In this document: one piece after another, positions 1 to 8,025 of the stretch
How the letters are laid out: every line of letters begins with the position of its first letter
How positions within the stretch are numbered: position 1 is the stretch's first letter
DNA from: an uncultured Methanobrevibacter sp.
GTDB taxonomy: Archaea > Methanobacteriota > Methanobacteria > Methanobacteriales > Methanobacteriaceae
Direction: 5' to 3'
Assembly: GCA_902782595.1 (NCBI GenBank)
Contig: CACZNW010000106.1
Coordinates: 1-18,165, forward strand
Length of the DNA: 18,165 nt
Notes under the pieces: generated by a model
The model's database searches: none
Seen by the model: only the letters and a program-made list of their open reading frames with translations
Told to the model about the DNA's origin: nothing
Translations under genes and position numbers: made by a program

Positions 1-30
1 TAAATAATTCTATTTTTAAAAATACTATCA

Positions 31-35
31 AGGAG
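31..35 (+). promoter_or_regulatory. Ribosome binding site of the aldo/keto reductase
   Basis: AGGAG ends 8 bases before the ATG at 44 and supports that start. Just upstream, 11-24 is a perfect 14-base A/T palindrome (TATTTTTAAAAATA), which may be part of the promoter or chance in AT-rich DNA. Confidence 0.7.
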
Positions 36-43
36 ATAATATT

Positions 44-1186
44 ATGACTTACAAATCTAAATTCGGTTTTGGGTGTATGAGACTACCATTAACCGATGAA
101 AATGACTCTTCATCAGTCAATCAGGAATTATTCAATCAGATGGTAGACATTTATATGGAAAACGGCTTCAACTACTTTGATACATCCTATGCATATCATA
201 ACGGTAAAAGCGAAACTGCAATTAGAAAAGCAGTAGTTGAAAGATATCCCCGTGACTCATACCAGATTTGCGATAAAATGCCTACCTGGGCACTGACAAG
301 CAAAGAAGATAATGATAAATTCGTGTCAGAAATGCTTGAAAGACTGGGAATAGAATATTTTGATGTGTTTCTGGTGCATAACATCAACACCCCCTGGTTG
401 AAACTGGCTGAATCCTATAACACTTTTGAATACGTTAGAAAGATGAAAGAAAATGGAACTGCAAAAAAGATAGGTTTCAGTTTCCATGACCATGCCAGTT
501 TACTTGAAGAAGTTTTGGAAAAATATGGAGATTTTCTTGATGTCGTCCAGTTGGAGTTGAATTATCTTGACTGGGACGACCCTGCAATTGAAGCACGTGA
601 ATGCTATGAGTTATGTGTCAGACATGGTCTTGATGTGTATGTTATGGAGCCTCTTAAAGGAGGAGTCATCGTGAATCCGAGTGATGAAATTAAAGATGAA
701 TTCAATAAGTTCAATCCCAATAAATCAATAGCAAGTTATGCATTGAGATTTTGCGCTTCACTTGAACATGTTAAAATTGTTTTAAGCGGCATGAGCAGCA
801 TGGATGATTTAACTGATAACTGCAATACCTACAGAAATTTTGAACATTTAAACAGTGAAGAAAGAGATTTCATACAGAGCATTGCATTAAAACACAAGCA
901 GAATCTTGCAATTCCCTGCAGCGATTGCGGATACTGTGTTGACGCCTGTCCTGAAATGATTCCTATACCGGAATATTTCACTTTATACAATTTAAGTAAA
1001 AGTCAGCCAGAATACAATAATTATCGCCTATATTTTGATAAACTGGCTGATGAAAAAGTTCCTGCCGGTGAATGCAGTTATTGCGGAACCTGTCTAGATT
1101 TCTGCACCCAGCACATTGATATACCGGATGAGTTGAAAAAAATATGTAAACACTTTAAGGAGGGTTTCACCCCTTATTCCAGCTAG
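44..1186 (+). CDS. Aldo/keto reductase with C-terminal double [4Fe-4S] ferredoxin domain
   Basis: A 380-residue cytosolic oxidoreductase, probably NAD(P)H- or ferredoxin-linked; the substrate cannot be read from sequence. The N-terminal 270 residues form an aldo/keto reductase barrel. The opening GFGCMRLPL, the D46-x4-Y51 pair followed by GKSE, K78 (DKMP) and H112 (FLVHN) match the catalytic D/Y/K/H tetrad. The C-terminal 90 residues hold two CX2CX2CX3C clusters, at C292/295/298/302 and C344/347/350/354, each able to bind one [4Fe-4S]. This is the usual layout of the iron-sulfur aldo/keto reductases common in anaerobes. The ATG start has an AGGAG site 8 bases upstream (31-35). The gene runs convergently into the SF2 helicase gene with only two bases between stop codons. 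I am sure of the family and unsure of the reaction. Confidence 0.95.
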   Translation: MTYKSKFGFGCMRLPLTDENDSSSVNQELFNQMVDIYMENGFNYFDTSYAYHNGKSETAIRKAVVERYPRDSYQICDKMPTWALTSKEDNDKFVSEMLERLGIEYFDVFLVHNINTPWLKLAESYNTFEYVRKMKENGTAKKIGFSFHDHASLLEEVLEKYGDFLDVVQLELNYLDWDDPAIEARECYELCVRHGLDVYVMEPLKGGVIVNPSDEIKDEFNKFNPNKSIASYALRFCASLEHVKIVLSGMSSMDDLTDNCNTYRNFEHLNSEERDFIQSIALKHKQNLAIPCSDCGYCVDACPEMIPIPEYFTLYNLSKSQPEYNNYRLYFDKLADEKVPAGECSYCGTCLDFCTQHIDIPDELKKICKHFKEGFTPYSS

Positions 1187-1188
1187 GT

Positions 1189-4047
1189 TCAGGCAACTCT
1201 CATTTTTAATTCACAAACCATTTCACCATTTTTATTTATTTTTGAAGCTTTTTTATAATATTCTATTGCCTTTGGAAAGATTCCTGATTGATAATAAATT
1301 AAACCCATCAGCGCAAGGGCTTCCGAGTTCTTATCATCGAAATCCAGAAGTTTTTCCAATATTTCAGATGCCGTTGCCAAATCCCCCTGATTGTACAAAT
1401 CGTAGGCTTCTTCATACAATGTGTCAATATCATCGAGGGAATTGAGCTTTACAGGTTCCCTTTGAGGTTTATTTGTAAGAAGCACTTCAAGTTCGTTTGC
1501 TGTTTCATTGGATCTGTCACATGACAATGCCTTTTTGGTAAAAACCAGTGCAATGTCATTCTGGTCCTGTTCATATAGAATTTGGGCCATCAAAGCCAGC
1601 GCCTTAGCATGGCGATTATTAAAAGAAAGAATACTGTTTAAAATATCTTTTGAAGCGGAATAGTCTCCTTTATTATACAGCTCCAATGCCTCATCATAAT
1701 CATCCTTTTCTTCACTCTCTTCAATGACAACTTCCCGTACCTGACCGGACCCGTCATTGGAGATTAATTTGGACATGTATTCTAGAATATATTTTGTGGC
1801 ATTTTTGTGTAGCGGTTTGTTATCATTTCCGCATTTTGGTGAGTAGATGCATGCTGGACAGCCGCTTTGACATTGGCAGTTATTCAGTAAATCAATTGTT
1901 GAGTCCAAAAGGTCAACGAAAACATCAACCGCCTTTTCACAGATTCCGATTCCCCCTTCATAACCGTCATAGATAAATATGGTTGCTTCCTGAGTGTCTT
2001 CGTGATAGTTTGTGGACAATCCCCCTATGTCAAACCTGTCACACATTGTATGCAACGGAAACAGTCCGATCAGTGCATGTTCGGCACCGTGAAGACCTCC
2101 TGCAAAGGCTTCCTCCTCATTTGGAAACATGTCCTCGATGGTATCCTTAACCTGTTTCGGTATTGTGAACCATAATCCCTTGGTGTTGAATCTAAGAGGA
2201 GGCAATTCAAGAGGGTAGGTTCCGATTGCCTTTGAAAACTGCATCTTTTTATATTTGAAGTAATCTTCACTAACGGTCAGCTCCCCGAAGTGAATTGTCA
2301 GACTGCCATATTTTGTTTTTGATATTTTCCTTTTGATAGTGATATCGGTCTGATTCAATACCACAGTGTGATAATCAACATCCTTTTTTGAAACATTTAC
2401 AAAGTGATTTTTTAAATTGACACTATTTACAACATAAGTATCTCCCTTGTTGATTAGAATGGCTCCTTCATGGGCTTCACGGTAAACCTGTGAGCGTTCC
2501 ATTGTCTCAAGCAGTTTGCCGTTGCTGATTACCTTAAACTCTTCTGAAGAAATCTGATCAAGTGAATGTTCCATTGCCGGATTGTCGTCATATGGATATA
2601 TGAAATCTCCCCTATGATTTTCATGCAAGTCCTTTTTAGAAACCAAATCATCCACAACGTTCTGGGAAATTCCAAAGTATTTTTCGGCTTCACCTCTCTG
2701 CAGTGCCAGCTCATTGGCTGCACATAACAGATGAGCTTCCTGCAGAATCGGATTGGTCAAATCGATGATTGCATTTTCATGAGCCTTGTCAAAGAAGAAT
2801 TTCGGATTGTTCATGAAATACTGGTCCAGCTGATTTTCAAATGCTATCAGTACGGCAAGTGATTTCTGATTGCTTCTTCCTGCTCTTCCAGCCTGCTGCC
2901 AAGTTGAAATCATGGTTCCGGGATACCCCGAAATGATAACAGCATCAAGAGAACCTATATTTATACCCAATTCAAGGGCATTTGTACAGGTAACCCCAAG
3001 ATATTTGCCTGATTTAAGACCTTCCTCGATTTCCCTCCTTTCTGCCGCCTGATACCCTGCACGGTAGGCAGCGATTCTATGGGCAAGCTGACCCTTAAGC
3101 TGAGTCATATCCTTTTTAGCCCACATTGCTATCAGTTCAGTTGTTTTTCTTGAAACGGTAAAGCATAAAGTCTGAATATTTTTAAGTATCATGTACAGGA
3201 ATATGTTTTCTGTTTCCATATGCACAGAAGGTGCATTTTGGGAGTTGACTTTTTTTCTAACATAATTTTTAAATGGATTGTATAAAATAAAGTCCTTTTC
3301 ACCGCTTGGAGATGTGTCATTGTCAACAAGCACAAATTCCTCTCCGGTCAGTCTGTTTGCCAACTCAATAGGATTTGCCAGTGTTGCTGATGACAGGATA
3401 AACTGAGGATATGACCCGTAGAAATTGGCTATTCTTTTCAATCTTTTAATTAAAAAGGCAACATTTGAACCGAATACTCCCTTATAATAATGCGATTCAT
3501 CGATTACAATATATCTGAGGTTTTTATAAAACCTTGACCACTGATGGTGCCAGGATAAAATCAGATGCAACTGGTACGGATTGGTCAGAACAATCCTTGA
3601 TTTTTCACGTATTCCGCGCTTATCCTCCCTTGGAGTGTCGCCGTCATATGTTCTTGGCCTGATTTTAATATCAAGTTCGCTTTCCAAATTCTCCAGAACA
3701 TGCAGCTGGTCATTGGACAATGCCTTGGCAGGGTAAATATAAAGGGCCGTTGCATCACTGTCCTCTATCATTGTCTCCATTATCGGCAAATTAAATGCAA
3801 GTGTTTTGCCCGATGCTGTGGGAGTTGTAATAATTACATTTTCACCGTCCCGAATTGCATCGTATGTTTCTGCCTGATGGCAGTATAATTTTACATCTTT
3901 TGATGAAAGATAATCAACGATTTTTTCATTTAAATTTTCAACCTTTTTAAAACTAGGTTTTTTAGCCGGTATTGTTTCAATATGGGCGATATTTTCCCTA
4001 TATCTCACATCATTTTTAAACATATCAATATTGTTTGAATCAGACAT
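1189..4047 (-). CDS. MrfA/Hrq1-type DEAD/DEAH helicase with DUF1998 zinc domain and C-terminal TPR extension
   Basis: A 952-residue SF2 DNA helicase. Motif I (TPTASGKT, 75-82), motif II (DESH, 183-186), motif III (SAT, 220-222) and motif VI (QAGRAGR, 385-391) are intact. Residues about 650-745 match the DUF1998 region: HGAEHA at 653-658 and a cysteine cluster C724, C726, C730, C733, C739 for zinc. This architecture is that of Bacillus MrfA and fungal Hrq1, which act in repair of mitomycin C and other crosslink damage, so a 3'-5' DNA repair helicase is inferred. Unlike Bacillus MrfA (about 750 residues), this protein continues for roughly 190 residues with two TPR-like units (about 783-856 and 874-947), joined by an acidic stretch. 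The start has only a weak GCTGAT-like ribosome site. It is transcribed divergently from the UvrD-like helicase. Confidence 0.93.
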   Translation of the reverse strand: MSDSNNIDMFKNDVRYRENIAHIETIPAKKPSFKKVENLNEKIVDYLSSKDVKLYCHQAETYDAIRDGENVIITTPTASGKTLAFNLPIMETMIEDSDATALYIYPAKALSNDQLHVLENLESELDIKIRPRTYDGDTPREDKRGIREKSRIVLTNPYQLHLILSWHHQWSRFYKNLRYIVIDESHYYKGVFGSNVAFLIKRLKRIANFYGSYPQFILSSATLANPIELANRLTGEEFVLVDNDTSPSGEKDFILYNPFKNYVRKKVNSQNAPSVHMETENIFLYMILKNIQTLCFTVSRKTTELIAMWAKKDMTQLKGQLAHRIAAYRAGYQAAERREIEEGLKSGKYLGVTCTNALELGINIGSLDAVIISGYPGTMISTWQQAGRAGRSNQKSLAVLIAFENQLDQYFMNNPKFFFDKAHENAIIDLTNPILQEAHLLCAANELALQRGEAEKYFGISQNVVDDLVSKKDLHENHRGDFIYPYDDNPAMEHSLDQISSEEFKVISNGKLLETMERSQVYREAHEGAILINKGDTYVVNSVNLKNHFVNVSKKDVDYHTVVLNQTDITIKRKISKTKYGSLTIHFGELTVSEDYFKYKKMQFSKAIGTYPLELPPLRFNTKGLWFTIPKQVKDTIEDMFPNEEEAFAGGLHGAEHALIGLFPLHTMCDRFDIGGLSTNYHEDTQEATIFIYDGYEGGIGICEKAVDVFVDLLDSTIDLLNNCQCQSGCPACIYSPKCGNDNKPLHKNATKYILEYMSKLISNDGSGQVREVVIEESEEKDDYDEALELYNKGDYSASKDILNSILSFNNRHAKALALMAQILYEQDQNDIALVFTKKALSCDRSNETANELEVLLTNKPQREPVKLNSLDDIDTLYEEAYDLYNQGDLATASEILEKLLDFDDKNSEALALMGLIYYQSGIFPKAIEYYKKASKINKNGEMVCELKMRVA

Positions 4048-4093
4048 AATATCAGCTAAATTTAAAGTTTGTAATTATAGTTTAGGTTGAAAT

Positions 4094-4104
4094 AATATTT
4101 AAAG
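4094..4104 (-). promoter_or_regulatory. Possible TATA box of the MrfA-like helicase gene
   Basis: The minus strand reads CTTTAAATATT about 47-57 bases before the ATG at 4047. An archaeal start site about 25 bases downstream would give a leader of about 25 bases. This is inferred from spacing and AT composition only. Confidence 0.35.
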
Positions 4105-4126
4105 ATTAGTATTTTCTAAAATCAGA

Positions 4127-4154
4127 AAGTTAAAAGCAAAATTGCTTTTAACTT
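4127..4154. repeat. Perfect 13-bp inverted repeat between divergent helicase genes
   Basis: AAGTTAAAAGCAA at 4127-4139 and its exact reverse complement at 4142-4154 are separated by two bases (AA). It sits in the middle of the 266-bp divergent intergenic region (4048-4313), upstream of both the MrfA-like and UvrD-like genes. It could be a dimeric repressor operator acting on both promoters, or the stem of a small RNA or leader. An imperfect second inverted repeat (TATGGAAG at 4163-4170 with CCTCCATA at 4181-4188) and a run of six T (4194-4199) follow on the + strand. Confidence 0.75.
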
Positions 4155-4258
4155 ATGCATATTATGGAAGATTATTAATTCCTCCATACACAATTTTTTG
4201 TAACTTCACCTAGATATAGATTGTGATAATCAATAGTTTTCAATTGCTCTCTCTAATA

Positions 4259-4268
4259 CTATATAAAT
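4259..4268 (+). promoter_or_regulatory. TATA box of the UvrD-like helicase operon
   Basis: CTATATAAAT lies about 50 bases before the ATG at 4314. With the usual archaeal spacing, transcription would begin near 4287-4292, giving a leader of about 25 bases that contains the GAGGG ribosome site at 4304-4308. Confidence 0.5.
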
Positions 4269-4313
4269 GATTAATTAAAATAAATAAAATTATATTACAT
4301 TTTGAGGGAAAAA

Positions 4314-6752
4314 ATGATATCGAAAGATAAATTTGAAGAAATTGTGGTGAATGTGCTTGAAAGAGATATTTCTTCAAATGAAGACCAGAAAAAGGCAATA
4401 TTTTCAAAACCCGATGAGTCATTGTTTCTTGTTGCGGGTCCAGGAAGTGGAAAAACAACAGTTATGGTTTTAAAAATATTGAAATTCATATTTGTCGATG
4501 ATATAAATCCAAGTGAAATATTTGCAACAACATTTACAAAAAAAGCGGCTGAAGAATTATATTCAAGGATTCTAGGTTGGGGAGATGAAATTAGAAACGA
4601 AATTGTTGATAATGTGGACGATTTCGATTTAATCGCAAAAATCATGAGAATTGATTTTAACCAGATAAAGGTAGGTACTGCCGATAAACTGGCTGATGAA
4701 ATCATGCGGGAAAACAAGGAGCCCGGAACCAACCATCCCATTGTTATTGAAAAATTCGTGTCAAACTCGGCCATGATAAAGGCACTGAGTGAAAATGAAA
4801 GGTATAAAGATGAAAGCCTGCAGGATTATCTCAAACTTATGACCGGACGGGAAAAGCTTGATGAGCCTTCAAAGATGAGTGAAATACTGCTTGAAATTAA
4901 AGACCGGATTTATCATGACCAGGTCGATATTGATGAGTTATATGAAAATGTTGAAAATAACAGAGGAATGAAGGTCGCCCTTGACTGTATCAGAGAGTAT
5001 GAAAAAATATTGATTGATAGAAATACAGTTGATTTTGCAATGCTTGAGCACCGATTCCTAAACCAGCTCAAGCAGCATAAGCTTGACATGTTTTTGGACA
5101 GTGTAAAAATCGTTTTAATTGACGAATATCAGGACACCAACCTGATTCAGGAAGACATTTACTTTACCATTGCAGAGTCTGCCATCAGAAATGACGGAAA
5201 CATTACCGTTGTAGGTGACGATGACCAGTCACTTTACAGGTTCAGGGGAGCTACCGTGGATTTATTTACCAATTATAAATCAAGGGCAAAAGACAAACTA
5301 GGATTGGATGTTGAGGAAATCAATCTCAAAACCAATTACCGCTCAACTGAAAACATTATCAAGCACTGTAATCAGTTTGTTGAACTTGACCGTGAATATC
5401 AGCTTGCAAGAGTTAAAAATAAACCTAAAATTATAGTTCCTGATTTTGATAATGATAAGATGCCCGTTCTTGGAATGTTTAGAAATAATGTTGAGATGCT
5501 TTCAAGAGACCTTGCCCGGTTAATTTCAAAACTGGTCAATGAAGGAGAAGTTAATTTAAAAGTTCTGAAAGTCCTTGATGAAGATTACTACCGTCAAATG
5601 AACGGGAACATTGATATTGCACAGCTTCAAATTCTTAATGCTCAAAAAGAAAAGGAAGGTAAAAAGATTGATAAAATAACTCTTAAACTTGATGATAAAT
5701 ACGGTTCAGCATCCGACATTGCCGTATTATCATATTCACCTAAAGAAAATCAGTTTGGAGCACCTTCATTTTTATTCTACCTGAGAAAGAATCTTAAAAA
5801 ACAGAAAAATCCGATTGAAGTATACAATCCCAGAGGAATTGAACTTCAAAAACTGGATATTGTTGCAATATTCTGCGGCCTACTGCTTGAATGCATTGAC
5901 CCCGAAAGCAAAGTTCAGATTAGTGACAAAACAATTCCGAATTTGGCAAAGGTGATGATGACCCGATGGAGAGTGAAAGCAAGGGAATTCGTTAAATTAA
6001 ATCCAGAACCTCATGAACCGATTACATTAAGCCAGTTTGTCCTATACTGGCAGAACCGTATTCCTAAAGGCAGTGACAAATGGCCAAAAAAAGCCAGTCT
6101 GATGGAACTTGCCTATAAACTGGTAACATGGATTGAAGAGCTGCAGGATGATGTTGAAGGAATTGTCTATCTTGAAGCAATAACAAAATCCATTACCCAA
6201 ACAGGATTTTTCAGCAAATATTATTCTAATATATCCTTTGTCAATCAAAAAGAAGAAAAAGAATCAATACTTGAAGCAATATGGAACATTTTCATTCCCC
6301 TTGCAACAGGAGGTATACAGATTGACGAATCCCACCTTGAAACATTGCCCGACGACAGGATAAACATTCTGTCAATTCACCAGTCAAAAGGACTGGAATT
6401 TCCGCTGGTGATTGTTGATGTAGGTTCCAAATTCAAAGACAACAACATTAAAACCCAGGGACAAAGATTTCCGAAAAAACCACCTAAAAACATTACCGTT
6501 GAAGACAGCATACGTCAGTACAGTGAACTTGGAGAATCACTGCGAAGTGAAAAGGACAGATCATTTGATGATTTGACACGTCTTTATTTTGTTGCATTTT
6601 CAAGAGCTGAAAGCGTATTGATACTGGTCGGTTTGAACTCAGCAATTGAAGGATATAACCGTAAGAACAAACACTTCAACATACCGAATGTCGCTCTGGG
6701 ATGGAGCAGAGATGAAAAATATGTCGGATTTAATGAGATATACTTAATATAG
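4314..6752 (+). CDS. UvrD/PcrA-type SF1A DNA helicase (AddA-like partner of a RecB-family nuclease)
   Basis: An 812-residue ATP-dependent DNA helicase. In order: Q motif (NEDQKKAI), Walker A GPGSGKTT (42-49), motif Ia TTFTKKAAEEL, motif II DEYQD (270-274), motif III GDDDQSLYRFRGA (from 301), motif IV NYRST, motif V LSIHQSKGLEF (from 686) and motif VI VAFSR with R764. All are consistent with an active 3'-5' translocase. No nuclease domain is fused at the C terminus. Instead, the next gene, 13 bases downstream, encodes a RecB-family nuclease, which suggests a two-subunit helicase-nuclease for resecting DNA ends. I chose the ATG at 4314 because GAGGG lies five bases before it. An in-frame TTG at 4302 would overlap that ribosome site. 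Family certain; partnership inferred. Confidence 0.95.
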   Translation: MISKDKFEEIVVNVLERDISSNEDQKKAIFSKPDESLFLVAGPGSGKTTVMVLKILKFIFVDDINPSEIFATTFTKKAAEELYSRILGWGDEIRNEIVDNVDDFDLIAKIMRIDFNQIKVGTADKLADEIMRENKEPGTNHPIVIEKFVSNSAMIKALSENERYKDESLQDYLKLMTGREKLDEPSKMSEILLEIKDRIYHDQVDIDELYENVENNRGMKVALDCIREYEKILIDRNTVDFAMLEHRFLNQLKQHKLDMFLDSVKIVLIDEYQDTNLIQEDIYFTIAESAIRNDGNITVVGDDDQSLYRFRGATVDLFTNYKSRAKDKLGLDVEEINLKTNYRSTENIIKHCNQFVELDREYQLARVKNKPKIIVPDFDNDKMPVLGMFRNNVEMLSRDLARLISKLVNEGEVNLKVLKVLDEDYYRQMNGNIDIAQLQILNAQKEKEGKKIDKITLKLDDKYGSASDIAVLSYSPKENQFGAPSFLFYLRKNLKKQKNPIEVYNPRGIELQKLDIVAIFCGLLLECIDPESKVQISDKTIPNLAKVMMTRWRVKAREFVKLNPEPHEPITLSQFVLYWQNRIPKGSDKWPKKASLMELAYKLVTWIEELQDDVEGIVYLEAITKSITQTGFFSKYYSNISFVNQKEEKESILEAIWNIFIPLATGGIQIDESHLETLPDDRINILSIHQSKGLEFPLVIVDVGSKFKDNNIKTQGQRFPKKPPKNITVEDSIRQYSELGESLRSEKDRSFDDLTRLYFVAFSRAESVLILVGLNSAIEGYNRKNKHFNIPNVALGWSRDEKYVGFNEIYLI

Positions 6753-6756
6753 GAGG
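6751..6756 (+). promoter_or_regulatory. Strong ribosome binding site of the iron-staple nuclease
   Basis: AGGAGG overlaps the last two bases of the helicase stop codon and lies 9 bases before the ATG at 6766. It fixes the nuclease start and implies co-translation from one messenger. Confidence 0.85.
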
Positions 6757-6765
6757 ATTTGAAAC

Positions 6766-7995
6766 ATGAAGTTACCGTCAAGATCAAAATCATACATGAT
6801 TCCCGAATACAGTCTAACCGGAGATTTACTGTCATTTTTAACATGCAATCTGCAATACAGATATCAGAACAAAGGCACCCTGCCGCCATCAAAACCTGTT
6901 CAGAGATGGTTCGGAGAATTTATCCATGGGGTGCTTGAAGAAGCCTACCTTGAATGGGACTTGCACAATAAACAGTTTCCGTGGGACTGGAAAACCGACA
7001 TCAGACCGATTGAAGACATGATTGATGTGAGACTGCAGGTGGAGGGACTATACCCACATGATGAAGATTTGTTTTACAGCCTATTGAACAGCGATTTAAC
7101 CATTGATGAGCTGAATGAGCATGACCATAAAAAATTGGCAAGTGCCCGAGCCGAAAAGGCCATAAACATATGGGGACCACATCTCTTTCCATTGATTGAC
7201 TCAAGTGAACTATTAATAAAAGGAATAAGGCAAATGCCGAATTATGAAGAAAATGTGAGCAGATCCAATTATTACGGAATAAACGGCGTTGTTGACGTGT
7301 TAAGTTCCATTAAAATCAACAAAAACATGAATCAAAGTAATCTGGATAATTATAATAATAAAATCATTGAATTTCTAAAAAAAGATTCTAGATTCAGCCG
7401 GCAGATTGCCGAATCCGGCGATGGAGACGAATACGAAATAATTATTGATTATAAGGGCATGAAAAGACCTCCAGTAAAAAGCAATAAAATCAATAATCCC
7501 TGGGAAAATCACAAACAGCAGATTTTAACATATTCCTGGCTTAGAAGTCAGCAGGAAAATTCAAAACCGATTTTTGCAGGAATAATCTTTTATCTCAATG
7601 AACTGGTTCCCTCCAAGGAGGACCTGCTTTTGATTCAGGAAGAAATTTCACATGACCTGACCGATGACGGCATTGATTACAGCCAGTACGCAGATGACGT
7701 TGAGCTGATTATGAACTGGAAAGAAGACGACAAAGCACCTAACCTCAGTGAAGAGTTTAAAATAGCCCGGTCAATCAGGATAATCAACATTGATGAAAAT
7801 GAAATCGGAGATTCTCTTGATAAATTTGACAATGTTGTTTTCAATATTGAAAGTTCACTTATTAAAGAAATAAAGGGATGTAAGATTCAGGATGCTTGGG
7901 CAGCGGAATCTGATGAAAGAACCTGCAGTGCATGCGATTTCAAGACCTTCTGTAAAAATAACAGTGTTAAAAGCAAAGATATTAAAATTCCATAA
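6766..7995 (+). CDS. PD-(D/E)XK nuclease of the RecB/Cas4/AddB iron-staple type
   Basis: A 409-residue nuclease. The RecB-family active site is complete: H54 (FIHGVLEEA), D177 (GVVDVL), D228-x-K230 (IIIDYKG) and the QxxxY motif Q252-Y256. Four cysteines are placed as in Cas4 and AddB: C27 near the N terminus and CX2CX5C at C387/C390/C396, which in those families hold a [4Fe-4S] cluster that staples the nuclease fold together. This predicts a metal-dependent single-strand nuclease needing an intact cluster. The protein is longer than typical Cas4 (about 200 residues) and lacks the pseudo-helicase of bacterial AddB (about 1150). There is no cas gene nearby. It follows the UvrD-like helicase by 13 bases with a perfect AGGAGG site, so an AddAB-like complex is the best reading of its job. 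Confidence 0.92.
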   Translation: MKLPSRSKSYMIPEYSLTGDLLSFLTCNLQYRYQNKGTLPPSKPVQRWFGEFIHGVLEEAYLEWDLHNKQFPWDWKTDIRPIEDMIDVRLQVEGLYPHDEDLFYSLLNSDLTIDELNEHDHKKLASARAEKAINIWGPHLFPLIDSSELLIKGIRQMPNYEENVSRSNYYGINGVVDVLSSIKINKNMNQSNLDNYNNKIIEFLKKDSRFSRQIAESGDGDEYEIIIDYKGMKRPPVKSNKINNPWENHKQQILTYSWLRSQQENSKPIFAGIIFYLNELVPSKEDLLLIQEEISHDLTDDGIDYSQYADDVELIMNWKEDDKAPNLSEEFKIARSIRIINIDENEIGDSLDKFDNVVFNIESSLIKEIKGCKIQDAWAAESDERTCSACDFKTFCKNNSVKSKDIKIP

Positions 7996-8013
7996 CAACA
8001 AATATAACTGTAA

Positions 8014-8020
8014 AGGTGAG
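8014..8020 (+). promoter_or_regulatory. Ribosome binding site of the DUF169 gene
   Basis: AGGTGAG ends five bases before the ATG at 8026, close to the archaeal consensus AGGAGGTGAT. The 30-base gap to the nuclease gene shows no clear promoter, so read-through from the helicase-nuclease operon is likely. Confidence 0.7.
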
Positions 8021-8025
8021 GATTT

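Noticed and set aside
1..43. The palindrome TATTTTTAAAAATA as a regulatory operator
   Set aside because: It is pure A/T in AT-rich DNA at the window edge, so chance or a TATA-like element is as likely.
4302..4313. In-frame TTG start four codons before the UvrD-like helicase ATG
   Set aside because: The TTG overlaps the GAGGG ribosome site that is correctly spaced for the ATG at 4314.
4295..4774. Open frame of about 159 codons antisense to the UvrD-like helicase start
   Set aside because: It lies opposite conserved helicase motifs and has no recognisable domain. Its S/I/F-rich composition is what the complement of a K/E-rich gene gives.
6766..7995. Reading the iron-staple nuclease as a CRISPR Cas4
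   Set aside because: No cas1, cas2, effector gene or repeat array is in the window. Length and helicase partnership fit an AddB-like role better.
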